The notes: generated by a model not told the origin, from the sequence alone. DNA of 64,000 nucleotides from Bradyrhizobium oligotrophicum S58 (GCF_000344805.1 NC_020453.1:1674001-1738000); one strand, 5' to 3'; shown: positions 42,201-47,362, counted from the first letter of the stretch. Numbers and translations are program-made.

Positions 42201-42235
42201 GCCAGCTTACACAGCACGATATTCTGCTAGTGTAA
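24218..42235 (+). CDS. Giant modular surface adhesin, probably type I secreted (6005 aa)
   Basis: The start at 24218 has ACGAGGA upstream; there is no Sec signal peptide. Order: FecR-like head (about 108-280); cadherin-like and VCBS repeats, many ending GTNDAP (about 377-1870); a CSPG-like domain (about 1868-1983). Then four beta-helix modules, each opening with [VI]xxAAxLxxAIxxI and carrying long Gly-rich loops (about 2283-2930, 2935-3541, 3545-3935, 3936-4455). Next come about nine Ig-like repeats (about 4457-5184), a fifth beta-helix module (about 5184-5735) and an RTX-like GADVIHGGPGAHVLTGG strip before the last 240 residues. This layout fits RTX-type adhesins exported by a type I system and used in attachment or biofilm. 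No transporter gene is in the window. Confidence 0.9.
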   Translation: MSETTIRTAGSFSSDTSHASSIADSKAVEAGTLADAHAMFDAGQAGTGQRQANSVGRADATSRQLSQDDPPARPAGDASRSDDRFVLLAAGKDAVVQAATTASQQAAQVIGRVVDTKGHVVVIRNGVAIALNDGDVLRKGDVVQTDRDGGASLVFKDGSVFQLGHDSRLALTEFSYGQPGTANQELFSLLQGAFTFASGAIARTGDMRVGVASASVKILGGIGGADIADLDGAVTLSIFHQDRGLSRATIYDQNGDPVAAISGDGGKLTLTSTNSSHLDTEIQAKSDADRVFESDTLNRLLQIKTRAGEFVDSGAIGTHGSSSALTGDDDGGQGESPHTSVDYAPAANFPGADNFFARDGFSGNRPANPPVTFGPVNHAPVLDLHAHAAGVSALEQTPIVVVPQLTLTDDDSTTLLQATVKITGHFEPGKDVLSFAGTSAIEGSFDAGTGTLTLRAVPGHATSLADFQVALRTVSYTYAGDAPSTSSRTLTVTVQDVDGTAHGGHDLASASITLTITGINDAPALAPGEVSFVAAEQVATVVAPHLLLSDVDSTTLDHAAIQITGNYLHGEDVLSFTDTAQIHGSFDAATGTLTLTARAGQSPTVADFEAALRSVTYTDTSDNPSSLTRTLTITVQDADGTAHGGHDTTVRTVTLTVTPVNDPPAITGETDPAVVAELADAHAQSVGPITGTLSADDRDIGDVLTGHVAASAIVSYSGGALPSGVDIDALRDAAAISFDSATTTISGGANTLAWTYHPAQANLDWLAAGETLTITYLADVTDGTAHVGSQPLTITVTGSNDAPAIVAAQTAAMVTEGVGTDAQGQLHAGGSFDFSDLDLSDTHSASVTLLSTTAPGGAALGTMDAQIDTDTVNGAGGQAGWSYHVDNSAVQFLAAGESVVETYRVTVRDGHGGTVSRDVSVTISGANDAPVITTAQATGAVTEDVAADALGQLHATGAVNFGDVDLTDNHTVSVALVSSTNAGGVALGTMSPQLTADTSHGAGGEVTWTYQVDNSSVQFLRDGQTVTEIYAVTVSDGHGGLTTQNVTVTVTGTEDAPLLTAGGTGAVTEAADASAQDIAPITGALAVTDLDIGDTLSASIVGSPAVTLDGHAFSLPAGAAALIDHALSFQTGVTSNGGAAGIGWSYDPAAANLDFLRAGQQLVLTYTVAVNDGLRDSGTQTVAITITGTNDLPTISSSAVAVDEAGDAHAQAISLGGTIAVTDLDVGDTLTASVTGTPVVMLDGHAFTLPTGAAALIDSVALSFDNAGHLSNGGTTGIGWTYQPGAADLDFLKQGQTLTLTYAVEVSDGTGTSAPQTVTITIDGTNDAPVAVADSYTTAEDAPLTIASAGVLANDHDAEGDALSAILVNGPTHGTLTLNHDGSFTYTPSADYNGVDSFTYKANDGLTDSGTATVNITVTPVNDPAIISGVSSGPVIEAGGVNNATQGIATATGVLTDTDVDNPANTFTAVATPTVSAGGYGTYTMTSGGSWTYHLDDGNSAVQALNAGATLTDTFTVTTVDGTAQVVTITINGANDAAVVSGTTSGTVTEAGGLNNGTPGIPTATGTLTDSDVDNPANTFTVVATPTASTGGYGTYTMTSGGAWTYHLDDGNSAVQALNAGATLTDTFTVTTIDGTAQVVTVTINGANDAAVVSGTASGSVTEAGGINNGTPGTPTATGTLTDIDVDNPANTFTAVGTPTASAGGYGAYTMTSGGVWTYTLDNNNPTVQALDVGGTLTDTFTVTTIDGTAQVVTITITGTHDVAGVTGTISGAVTEAGGVNNGTPGTPVATGTLTVATGAFVAVAAATASAGGYGTYVLTSSGVWTYTLNNSNATVQALNAGAVLTDTFTVATTGGSTQVVTITIAGTDDAPVLSGDASASLLQGTSTVIATADLSAADIDNTASQLTFNVSSTVHGYVALSGAPGVAIASFTQTQLAAGQVIFVHDATQNPAASFTVTATDGSLTTAGMAVNVAVNSDFVITSNLDLGAVSETIHSLSQSGGTLSGTGTLTDANGATFTGGAESGSGATVVNGLASFFDAGNETFTLDGRTLQLHGSAQTGAFSGDALHLNNGAVLKIDAGVTFTDASTSGTAFNISASAGNGTVNVAGSYEKTGGGTTAISTALTNTGMIDAKAGTLDLAGSVTNSGTLKAESGGTLLVAGNVTGSGAVIVDANSTVEFGGTVGAGQTITFSGSSATLKIDHPASFAGTITGFSGATDTIDLAGINHNSAQFSQSFNATTGILTVTDGVTTATLHFSGATYGFAATSDGAGGTLIKPANVYIVHNAAELNTALIAISQGGSAAAANTSYSIELAADISVTSLGANLTAINLASGSSLVIHGGGHALDGGNAYRGLFVYDGNVTIDNLAINHTLAQGGAGGTQGGGGGAGLGGGLFVAAGATVSISDVSFSGDRAVGGNGGGLDGGANWGAGGGGMGSAAGANTGQYRHDYSAPNGHGYVATAVNGTSGGGIGLNVPGQPGLAHGGAGGAWTGGSLRSYTAAATGGFGGGGGGGFYAYGNSPESTPQGLVDHISRVGSNGGNGGFGGGGGGGASGSAQLHSTGGTGGFGGGGGGGYSGGAGGYGGGAGGGKVNYVLLGSGGGGLGAGGDIFVQEGGHLIVGGGSLSGGTVAGGAPGAISTSAQGGQALGSGIFIQGNQTVTFAPASGDDLTISDVIADQHGNGGTGNVEISGAGIVHFAAANSYVGTTTVDAGATLDIEAAGGLGTGAVTDNGILNINAATTFASTVSDGGVLNVNAATTFAAAVTDSGILNVNAVTTFASTVTDNATLNVNAATTFANTVTDNGALNINASAIFQGTVVNNGTVTINAANADFAGSITGTGTINFGTSGGTAVFEHGVPTQTISGFANGDVIDLRSVVATTVVVGANNVVTLKDSGGIAVATLHFDPAQTLGPFGVTSDGQGGTKVVAIQTSFNVSSAADLTAALTAISQGGTSYAKNVAYTIHFASDISLASLAPTAQLAAINLDRGSSLLIDGVGFTLDGANAHRGFLEYAGNVRLQNLTIAHTLAQGGDGGLGGGGGGAGLGGGLFVAAGASATIANVTFLDNAAHGGDGGGVNPAGRIFQGGAGGGGMGIDGAAGSTTGVYHLNHYQNLTGWGYAGGAGGGLGLSNLADGGGAGGTSYRGSSPTSGAFGGGGGGGSAFLAYLRAGSPGAQGGFGGGGGAGGGYNSSSLYGNGADSAGGNGGFGGGGGGGGFRGHDGLGGFGAGNGGVALAYLANGFFQARIGNVGGGGLGAGGGVFVQEGGTLILESGSLSGGSVAGGAAGAIQAAHQLYDMPGAGQGLGSGIFFQGNQSIVLAPTAGNAITIADGIADQGGNGGSVSFEIKGPGTVEFDGANSYVGGTTIDAGAKLTLGGQGTLGSGAVVDNGDLIISHSGTFGNAFNGSGDLGLGAQVINVTFTASVSLGGLLDLGNGDNVAAFNGGLSGVQSINFGTGIQTLSVAGAMPGAVVHGFGAGDTIDLTTVNATGIGSFVNNVLTLTGPGGTPVATIHFDPAQQNLAPHGFLLVSDGAGGTDVILNEVPVYRVSTAAQLARAINEISVGGAFSAANQNYEIDIVGSFTLDRALPDINLASGDTLTIHGIGHEIDGAATYAGFVLRSGDVTIDHLTVADFIRYGGDGSSPGSESKFGGGGGGLGAGGALFVGAGSSASLTDVAFTDNHVVGGHGGQGGYYAPRVPNGDQGISTGGASSPGQVGFGYGGAGGHFTANGGGGSFGGGGGGGGGGRSPVAYFPPGGGGGGGYGAGMGGVGTSGGGGGGGGGGGGAGLGGAVFVASGGALNITDWTFSNNAATGGAGGGSLWGTSGTAGQGIGNDLFNYGGTIGLNSSAGQTLTIDQYVAGTQGTFNIYASGIVVLSQGIGTGVLNISGAGNVTVLNDITATAINVTGAGNVLLQGEFHGQQSITHTGTGTLTIKPVYNVSTAAELVTAIQTIDGNPISGLPVNYVINVTADLNLSAVLPFLTIAAGDTLTFEGNGHIIDGGNLYGGFTVQSGVVTFDNVTMQHMVERGQDGFAGITNLGQAAAAGGGGGGGLGAGGAFYIGSGGSATLTNVNVLSNQAVGGNGGAGIGTYSSPNGGSRGGGGGATNSGLTGVKSGGDGGNWNTSGGGFGGGGGLGGGGGGGYGPWHAAGIPWAFQYPGGAGGYGAGAGGRAAFDGNNHEHGGGGGGGAGLGGGIFVASGGSLIIGGSTSVAGNAVQGGLGGAGANSGANGGGIGAGLFTASSNVTLAPSLGQTVHISDAIAGNMTGTLHIDGAGIVVLDAIAATVIDITGSSALTLPASLVNDSLTVSGSATYTVTSSGFSGAGYFGASGYGVLTIAVTETVTGGVRLADHGTVELAAANAAGSGAITFQSGAQATLIIDQGDTPTNEIDGFLPGDTIKLAGFAAGATAVLGAANVLTVSDGTHSAQLHLNPSFDYSTAQFSVTAYNGGIALTEIIAPKITLVGQPLNGNQVVLSGNGAPGSTVQIFIDGNQVGTATPDGAGRFTFSTSALADGEYHVTATQTASGQAPITTSLVVDVLPSAPSIALAPGQTLLATNVGVDLQGSGEPNQTVTLHLSGPGGSSLTYTTATDGSGNYDFVTPNLPDGHYTLNVTETNAAGLVSPSSGVLGFDVHPKAPVIAVVGQPLDGGRIEVAGSADPNITVNIWVRNQSGDQFIGSGRADATGHFDFTASQPIGHGNYTLLALAQDAANLISDQAIPFTFHVDPQAPVITSIVGQSVNGGTVEIKGTALAGSTVTLYEGSTVVGSGVANGAGVFDIVTTATFAEGVHPLRATAADADSLTSPLSTAINVTVLPTAPMISAVIATAPQTIEIQGTGEAGETVKVYADGTTLLGSGVVDQSGRFDFSVDAPGGHHVITTTETNSDNLTSPVSAGVAIDVTPKAPVITSVAPLVATQIDASHDFIVKGTGQHVGETITLYADGGSIPIGTGVVAADGTFTITTTVALANGNHTLTATDAAGADVSAPSTGFAMYVDPAPVTNISQAGVAADHGVIELQGTGQPGDTITLMLGNTVIGTGAVDASGHFDVTTDPAAGALLGPGHQHITVVQTDSLGHASPGATFDASVAPAAPVVASVVSVPDSVGRVEVKGSGEAGTIIKLYADNGTTVVGTGTVDVSGHFDITSDFQSVNGGAHSITVTATTIDGITGPASADANVTVTPVANTWTITSAADLAKAIAAIDVSGASAQNGAHYTFDIVGDLQLSDQLPAFNLPPGASLTIAGHGHVLDAHGLPGLFVYAGSVEIDDLGIINAVAKGGDSNFGGGGGAGLGGGLFIASAGAVTLSNVNFANDKAVGGNSNGGTFGYLGMALYGGGGGLGGAGGFQGGGGIGIHAAGASHPRPYDTGTGAGAGIALGAATGGGQVIGTNPVYLGGANGGGGGQGASFYTSAAYFGFPGYGRPGGGGGIGGGVGTVDGSGMIDTGGAGGFGGGGGGGGWAPWLSAGGYGGTGGFGGGGGAGRHGGGSGGFGGGGGAGGYGTVGAGGFGGGAGGTGSYGGGGLGAGGAIFVQQGGTLIFAGSGSEQNGDVTGGTAVTGAGAHAGSALGSGIFLQGNQTITFAPDAAHVITISDVIADMTGSHDASGQTGAGHLLLDGGGTLALAGVNTFTGGITIENGTLDLTAHGAAGSGAISFSPADHATLEFSAVNAPVNAIENFGTRDQIIVDNFHVTGESYGNGVLVLNSATGSVSLTVGGADLHGLSDFQFAFDAATGNTIITGGPDRSGADVIHGGPGAHVLTGGTGEDVFFFRATDLAADVTDKITDLSWANGSGEHDRIHLEGVDPNAVTVTSINGGHDTDIAIGVNGGTAHILVQGSGASPLEIEFQNTIPTSDADLNTLLTPSTINETVGQFTTGANQPYIKSLVSYGADGTVAAQDVTNNDGSHTITVQAPNAVLTASAANDTFVFQFAAQPAGNATIGSFDVAHDILQLSHSVYTDAAAALAAIANDPHNAGSPADTTIAIDANHTITLAGVNPSQLTQHDILLV
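28490..29827 (+). repeat. Tandem 339-bp VCBS repeats within the adhesin
   Basis: Four consecutive units start at 28490, 28829, 29168 and 29507, exactly 339 bp (113 codons) apart; the last is a little shorter. They share long near-identical DNA tracts, for example around the encoded GGYGTYTMTSGG and ALNAGATLTDTFTV. Such low divergence points to recent duplication or ongoing recombination, and to a risk of assembly collapse. Confidence 0.9.
31340..32055 (+). repeat. Gly-rich low-complexity coding tract (first of five)
   Basis: GGC/GGT codons dominate, encoding runs such as GGGGGAGLGGG and GGFGGGGGGG. Similar tracts recur inside the same gene near 33310-34010, 35160-35590, 36340-36810 and 40060-40790. 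They are inserted in otherwise regular beta-helix modules, much like the PGRS tracts of mycobacterial proteins. Confidence 0.85.
32414..32737 (+). repeat. 54-bp tandem repeats in the adhesin
   Basis: Five good units and a weaker sixth, each 18 codons, encode variants of LNVNAATTFASTVTDN. One 18-residue unit is about one turn of a right-handed beta-helix, so the array would add turns to the helix without disturbing the fold. Confidence 0.85.
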
Positions 42236-42264
42236 GACCTCGTAATGACAGGCTTTTGAGGATC

Positions 42265-43080
42265 ATGCAGGGCGACATTCACTTCATCTCCGGGCTGCCG
42301 CGCGCCGGCTCGACCTTGCTGTCGGCCATCCTGCGGCAGAACCCGCGCTTCCGCGCCGGCATGACCGGCCCGATGGGCTCGCTTGTCGACGCCATGTTGC
42401 GCAGCATGAGCATGAGCAACGAGACCTCGATCTTCATCACCGATGCGCAGCGCAAGGCGCTGCTGCAAGGCGTCTTCTCGTCCTATTATTCCGACGTTCC
42501 CAAAGGCGACGTGGTGTTCGACACCAACCGCAACTGGTGCACGCGGCTGCCGCTGCTGACCGAGCTGTTTCCCCGCGCCAAGGTGATCTGCTGCGTGCGC
42601 GACGTGCCCTGGATCCTGGACTCGATCGAGCGGCTGATCCGCAAGAACAAGTTTCAGCCCTCGGGCATCTTCAACTTCGAGCCGGGCGGCACGGTGTATT
42701 CGCGGGTCGACGGACTGGCGGCACCGAACGGCATGGTCGGCTTTGCCTGGAACGCGCTGCGCGAGGCGTTCTGCGGCGAGGAAACCAGCTGCCTGATGGC
42801 GCTGACCTACGAGACCCTGACCAGCCGCCCGCAGCAGGCGATCGCGGCGGTCTACGACTTCATCGGCGAGACGCCGTTCGCGCATGATTTCGACAACATC
42901 GAATTCGACGCCGAGGAGTTCGACCGCAGGCTCGGCACGCCAGGTTTGCACAAGGTCGGCCGCCGCGTCGAAGCCCAGGGCCGCAAGTCCGTGCTGCCCG
43001 GCGATCTCTGGCGCAAATACGAGAACGACGCGTTCTGGCGCGACCCCGCGCGCAATCCGAACAAGGTGCGGGTGGTCTAG
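42265..43080 (+). CDS. Sulfotransferase-family protein
   Basis: This 271-residue protein has the PAPS 5'-phosphosulfate loop near the N terminus (ISGLPRAGSTLLSAIL, about 6-21) and a likely 3'-phosphate region (VICCVRDVPWILDS, about 108-121). A catalytic or structural core follows, with the typical ALTYETLTSRPQQAI segment. It starts 29 bp after the adhesin stop (ATG 42265, GAGG just upstream; a TTG at 42256 is possible), so the two genes are probably co-transcribed. It would transfer sulfate from PAPS to a sugar, peptide Tyr or lipid; the adhesin itself or a cell-surface glycan is a plausible acceptor, but this is inference. Confidence 0.88.
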   Translation: MQGDIHFISGLPRAGSTLLSAILRQNPRFRAGMTGPMGSLVDAMLRSMSMSNETSIFITDAQRKALLQGVFSSYYSDVPKGDVVFDTNRNWCTRLPLLTELFPRAKVICCVRDVPWILDSIERLIRKNKFQPSGIFNFEPGGTVYSRVDGLAAPNGMVGFAWNALREAFCGEETSCLMALTYETLTSRPQQAIAAVYDFIGETPFAHDFDNIEFDAEEFDRRLGTPGLHKVGRRVEAQGRKSVLPGDLWRKYENDAFWRDPARNPNKVRVV

Positions 43081-43375
43081 CGTCAGCGGCCGCCGCGCGC
43101 CCGCCCGGCGGGGTGCGGTCCGAAAAAGACGTGGATCGTGGAGACGAAGCGCACGCCCGGCGCGCGCTGATGGCTGCGTCGCGCGCGAGATGCCGGGTTC
43201 GGAGCGCCTGATCTGCCGGGGCGCAGCCGACACGCTTCGAACGTCGAACTTGTTTGTGCGCTTCAACACGATCGTGCTCACTTGAGAGGGCCGAGCCCGG
43301 CCGCTCGAATGGCCTCGGGGACACTCACTAGTCCCGAGGGAGCGCCATCATCGGCCGCGTCATCCATCCGGCAGA
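43081..43375. other. Intergenic stretch before the second dispersed repeat
   Basis: Nothing is supported here: no gene, no hairpin with a U tract. Small open frames on both strands are shadows or low-complexity Arg-rich frames. Confidence 0.4.
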
Positions 43376-43786
43376 CGCGGCTTCGCCGCCTCGCGGCGCG
43401 CTGTCGCGTCCGAGCTTTGCTATCTGGACGCCCTCTTCGAGAGGAGGGCGCAGGGAAGGCCGGGTGCAGGCCGCACCCATGGCCCGCCTGCGAAAAAAAT
43501 GCAGGCGGCAGGAACCACAGGATTGGCCGAACAACCGGCCTTCCCTGCGCGATGGGCTAACGGCTGCTCCGTGCTCTCCCAGGGGACCGGGCTTGCTTGC
43601 CCCCGTCATCGGGATGTCGCCGATCAAGACACCAGCGTCGGGGTGTCGGGACCACACGGCTTGACCGTCCGCACAGGATCGTTCGTCCGCACGCGAAACG
43701 CGCACTGCGACCCCAAGCGGCCACCGCATCCCACGCTCCACGGTCCATGACGATCGCGAAACGCCCCTCCACCGAGCGCGGGACGG
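43376..43786 (+). repeat. Dispersed intergenic repeat, copy 2 (long form)
   Basis: It matches 142-492 in the same orientation, with a 60-bp block (43592-43651) that copy 1 lacks. The A-loop hairpin is conserved, CCGCCTGC pairing with GCAGGCGG. The two copies are about 43 kb apart in direct orientation, so recombination between them could delete or duplicate the mim and adhesin regions together. Confidence 0.85.
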
Positions 43787-44116
43787 CGAGGTCTATAGCA
43801 TGTGTTCTGGAAAAAAGAAATAGAAAATTTGCTAGGGGATGCACGGGATGACCGAGCGGCAAATTGGACGCACGCCGAAAGGATGAACGCGCGACGGTCT
43901 GGCCCTCGCGACATTCGACTTGTCGGTCACCGCGGGAAGAAGCGCTTCCCTGAGTTCAACGGAGAGCCTCGGGCGTCGTCAAGACCTTGCCCGGTTGATC
44001 GAGGAGGTGCGTGTCGGCAATAAAAAGCGGGCCGCGTCGTCCAATGATTTGTGTTGGTCTCGCTGGATCGCGAAATCGGACCCTTTCAACCGCAGCCGCG
44101 CGCCATCGATCAGCAC
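43787..44116. other. Intergenic stretch after the dispersed repeat
   Basis: About 330 bp with several short plus-strand frames (for example 43920-44120), none with recognisable content. It may be decayed mobile DNA, but I cannot identify a source. Confidence 0.35.
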
Positions 44117-44383
44117 CTAATGGGCTGGATCGATTGCGGGCAAATCGTTCTGAGCGAACGTGGTTGGCGACAACTGATCAGCCGCCATGCGCAGGAGTAA
44201 CCCGGGGGCAACTGTGAGATGCAGCGTCAGCGCGCTTGCGACGTTCCAAGGATTCATGAGGTTCACGAAGGCCCAGAAGCCATCCATGTGCAGAACGACG
44301 AGGTGGCTGAAGACGATGAGCAAACCCGCCGCCGACAGCCAAATTGCCCCCACGAGCCGCAACGCATTTGTCAGCATCGACAT
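44117..44383 (-). CDS. Hypothetical small membrane protein
   Basis: This encodes 88 residues starting at 44383, with GAGG 6 nt and GGAG 13 nt upstream. Two hydrophobic segments are evident (about 8-30, LVGAIWLSAAGLLIVFSHLVVL, and about 38-60, which contains ALTLHLTVAPGLLL), giving a probable two-span inner-membrane protein. No family was recognised. It is divergent from the polysaccharide operon across about 500 bp. Confidence 0.55.
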   Translation of the reverse strand: MSMLTNALRLVGAIWLSAAGLLIVFSHLVVLHMDGFWAFVNLMNPWNVASALTLHLTVAPGLLLRMAADQLSPTTFAQNDLPAIDPAH

Positions 44384-44890
44384 GGATTGCCTCAATCTCC
44401 TCGACGCCTCGAGTCTTAAGGGCAAGGAATGAGAACCCGCGGAAAGAAATCATCGGCATTTTAGGCATTGCATTGTCGCGGCTCGCACGGCATCGGGCGC
44501 GGCGCGTTGCAAGCGCGCAGCGTCCATCGGTCGGTCGCCAGATCGCGCAAGGGAGCGACCGCTGACATCCTCGCGTTCTTGCTCACCACGAGGATGCAAC
44601 TGAAATGCAAAACGGAAGAGGGATTGCGGGTCGTAGCTACAGCTACGTTAGATAGTAAATGACAAGGATTTGCCGTAATTGACCGGGGTGGATGCCCGCA
44701 GCAAGTTGGTCTACGGACCATGAATAGTTAATGCAGTCTTAGGCAGTCGCTGAAGTTCCATCAGATCGACCGTCGACGAGAACAGGCGAGTAGGGGCGGC
44801 CTCCGCTAATCCTGCTTCCGCTGCATAGGAACCAAGCCTCATCAAAGGTTGTCGCGCGGGCTTCCGCCGATGCGAGCCCGTGGGAAGATC
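44384..44890. promoter_or_regulatory. Divergent intergenic region upstream of the polysaccharide operon
   Basis: About 500 bp, AT-richer than its surroundings. CGTAGCT-AC-AGCTACG at 44632-44647 is a perfect 7-2-7 palindrome and may be an operator. No confident core promoter was picked out. Confidence 0.45.
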
Positions 44891-46222
44891 ATGAACGAAA
44901 TATTGGTCTCGCTGTTTGTGCTCACCAGCCTGATGATAAACCTGTCGTCGCTGGATGACATTTTCATTGATCTGCTCTCCTTCGGCATCGCGCATCTCCC
45001 GCTTCGGCGCGTCACCGCCGAAAGCGGCCCGCTCCCGAGCATCGCCGTCTTTGTCGCCAATTGGTGCGAGGAGGACGTCATCGGCAAGATGGTGGAGGGC
45101 AATCTCGCCCGGATCGGCAATCCGCAGGTCTCGCTTTTTCTCGGTGTCTATCCAAACGACACCGGCACGCGGCGCGTTGCGGAGGCACTTGCCGCGGCCC
45201 ATCCCGATCGCGTGCGGGTGATCGTCAACAGCTTGCCCGGTCCCACGTCGAAGGGACAGATGCTCAACGAGATGTTCGCCCAGAGCTTCGCCGGGGAGAA
45301 GGCTCCGGATCTCGTCGTTCTGCACGACAGCGAGGATGTCATCGATGCACGCAGCTTCGATATCTATGCGACGTATGCGGGCGAGTTCGATTTCATCCAG
45401 GTCCCTGTCTTCTCGCTGAGCCGCCGCCGCGGAGCCTATGTCGCTTCAACCTACATGGAGGAGTTTGCCGAGCGCCACACGCGCGAGCTGATCGTGCGCA
45501 ACGCGCTCGGAGCTGCCATTCCTTCCGCCGGGGTCGGCACCTGCTTGACCCAGGCGCTCGTGAGACACTTCCTCGAAACCCGCGGGCAGGTCCTGATGTC
45601 CGGCACTGTGACGGAGGACTACATCCTCGGCGTCGAAGCCAAGCGCGCGGGCTTCAGGTCGATGTTCGCGGCGACGTCGGCCCGGGCCGAGCAGGGCGTC
45701 GACTATGTCGCAACCCGAGAGTTCTTCCCGCAGCATCTGGAAGCCTCGATCAAGCAGAAGACCCGCTGGGTATACGGCATCGCGTTCGAGGCGATGCACA
45801 AGCTCGGCTGGCAAGGCCAGCCCTGGGACATCTATTTCTTCCTGCGCGACCGCAAGGGGATGGTGACCAACTTCCTGGCACCCGGATCCATCATCCTGAT
45901 GATCCTGGCGCTCGCGGGTTTCATCGATGCCGAGACCCTGCCGCGCGGCGTGTACCTGCTATTCCAGTGGTCGATTTCCTTCAATCTTCTCGCGGCGGCG
46001 TGCCGCTATGTCGCGCGGCTCACCTCGAGCTACCGGGTCTACGGGACCATCGACTGGACGGGCGTCGCGATACGATGGCCGGTCGCGTTGTACATCAACA
46101 TGGTCGCCGCCTTCCGCGCGTGGAAGATCTATCTGGGTGAATCGCATTTTGCGACCTCGCCCATCGTGTGGTCGAAGACGACGCACGACGTCCCGGACGA
46201 TTTCCTGGCGGCCACCCGCTGA
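44891..46222 (+). CDS. NfrB-like GT2 glycosyltransferase (membrane)
   Basis: This 443-residue protein resembles the glycosyltransferase part of NfrB, the enzyme that makes the phage-N4 receptor glycan in E. coli. An N-terminal hydrophobic helix is followed by a GT-A domain with NWCEEDVIGKMVEGN, LGVYPNDTGT, PGPTSKGQMLN and a DxD-like HDSEDVI. The acceptor-side SAGVGTCLT, the catalytic TEDY and an RxKTRWVYG (Q/RxxRW-type) motif come next, and two or three transmembrane helices end the protein (about 325-400). Full NfrB (about 745 aa) also has a C-terminal c-di-GMP-binding MshEN domain, which is absent here. It is followed by wecB and an HlyD-type gene, pointing to a ManNAc-containing exopolysaccharide. 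Confidence 0.85.
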   Translation: MNEILVSLFVLTSLMINLSSLDDIFIDLLSFGIAHLPLRRVTAESGPLPSIAVFVANWCEEDVIGKMVEGNLARIGNPQVSLFLGVYPNDTGTRRVAEALAAAHPDRVRVIVNSLPGPTSKGQMLNEMFAQSFAGEKAPDLVVLHDSEDVIDARSFDIYATYAGEFDFIQVPVFSLSRRRGAYVASTYMEEFAERHTRELIVRNALGAAIPSAGVGTCLTQALVRHFLETRGQVLMSGTVTEDYILGVEAKRAGFRSMFAATSARAEQGVDYVATREFFPQHLEASIKQKTRWVYGIAFEAMHKLGWQGQPWDIYFFLRDRKGMVTNFLAPGSIILMILALAGFIDAETLPRGVYLLFQWSISFNLLAAACRYVARLTSSYRVYGTIDWTGVAIRWPVALYINMVAAFRAWKIYLGESHFATSPIVWSKTTHDVPDDFLAATR

Positions 46223-46240
46223 TCTCACGGAGAATAGACT

Positions 46241-47362
46241 GTGCGCATTTTTGTCGCCTTCGGCACGCGTCCGGAAATCATCAAGCTCGGTCCTGTCTGT
46301 CGCGCCTTGCGTCATGCCGGCGCGCATGTCGATGTCTTCTGGTCGGGACAACACACGGATCTGGCAGACGGGCTGATGGATCTGTTCGGGATCGATCTGA
46401 GCCATGGCGGCACCGGCGTCGTGCAGGAGACCAGCCTCGCTGGCAAGTTCGCGCTGATCACGCAGCAGATGCAATCCGTGCTCGGCTCCCGGCAGCATGA
46501 TTGGGTCGTGGTCCAAGGCGATACGACGACCGCTGCAGCCGGCGCGCTGACCGCGTTTCTGAACGGTGTTCCCCTTGCACATGTCGAGGCCGGATTGCGG
46601 ACCGGAACGTTGGATTCACCATTTCCGGAGGAGTTCAACCGGCGGCTCGTCACGATCGCCTCGACATTGCACTTCGCGCCGACCGCGCGGTCGCGCGACA
46701 ACCTGCTGCGTGAAGGCGTGTCACGGGATCGCGTTGCCGTGGTCGGCAATACTGCGGTGGACGCGCTGCTCCACGCACGCTCGAGGATTGCCGTCGGCTA
46801 CGAGCCGATCGACCCCGAGATCGCGAATTTGCCGCGCGACAGGAAGCTTGTGTTGGCGACATTGCACCGGCGCGAGAACATCGGAAAGCCGCTGGAGGAC
46901 ATTCTCGGAGCCCTGCGCGAGCTTGCAAATGACGGCGACAAGCTGATCCTTCTCCCCGTCCATCCCAATCCGGACATTCGTGCGCAGGTCGTGCGGGCGC
47001 TTGGCCGACAGCCGAATGTTCGCCTGCTGAAGCCTCTCCAGTACACCGACTTCGTCTTCCTGCTCAGCCGGTCATGGACCATCGTCACCGATTCGGGCGG
47101 AGTCCAGGAAGAAGCGCCGTCCTTCGGTCTTCCCATCCTCATTGCGCGCGAGAGCACGGAGCGGCCCGAGGTGGTCGAGGCCGGATTTGGAAAGCTGGTG
47201 GGATCCGACCGCCATGCAATTGTCACCGAGGTTAGACGTCTCACCAACTCCGACGCACCGCAACTGCTGCCTGCGCGCAATCCGTTCGGGGACGGCGAAG
47301 CATCGCGCCGCATAGTGGAGCGGATTTTCAACGCCAGTCAGGTACAGCATGCTGCCGAGTAG
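46241..47362 (+). CDS. wecB: UDP-N-acetylglucosamine 2-epimerase (non-hydrolysing)
   Basis: This 373-residue protein interconverts UDP-GlcNAc and UDP-ManNAc in the cytoplasm. Family motifs are visible in order: FGTRPEIIKLGPV (5-17), VQGDTTTA (about 90), HVEAGLRT (about 113) and PFPEEFNRR (about 128). VVGNTAVDAL, LPVHPNPDIR and TDSGGVQEEAPSFGLP follow. It starts with GTG at 46241 behind GGAG, 18 bp after the glycosyltransferase. Its product is the donor proposed for the NfrB glycan in E. coli, which supports a shared pathway. It overlaps the next gene by 14 bp if that gene starts at 47349. Confidence 0.93.
   Translation: MRIFVAFGTRPEIIKLGPVCRALRHAGAHVDVFWSGQHTDLADGLMDLFGIDLSHGGTGVVQETSLAGKFALITQQMQSVLGSRQHDWVVVQGDTTTAAAGALTAFLNGVPLAHVEAGLRTGTLDSPFPEEFNRRLVTIASTLHFAPTARSRDNLLREGVSRDRVAVVGNTAVDALLHARSRIAVGYEPIDPEIANLPRDRKLVLATLHRRENIGKPLEDILGALRELANDGDKLILLPVHPNPDIRAQVVRALGRQPNVRLLKPLQYTDFVFLLSRSWTIVTDSGGVQEEAPSFGLPILIARESTERPEVVEAGFGKLVGSDRHAIVTEVRRLTNSDAPQLLPARNPFGDGEASRRIVERIFNASQVQHAAE

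Noticed and set aside
35678..42217. Very long minus-strand open frame (2179 codons) opposite the adhesin gene, and similar ones at 29678-31591 and 32141-33550
   Set aside because: They mirror codon bias of the plus-strand gene, are full of Arg/Asp/Ala/Val low-complexity text and have no recognisable domain; they are antisense shadows.
24218..42235. Repeats in this gene as a CRISPR array
   Set aside because: The repeats are in frame, 54 or 339 bp long without unique spacers, and encode solenoid or VCBS units.
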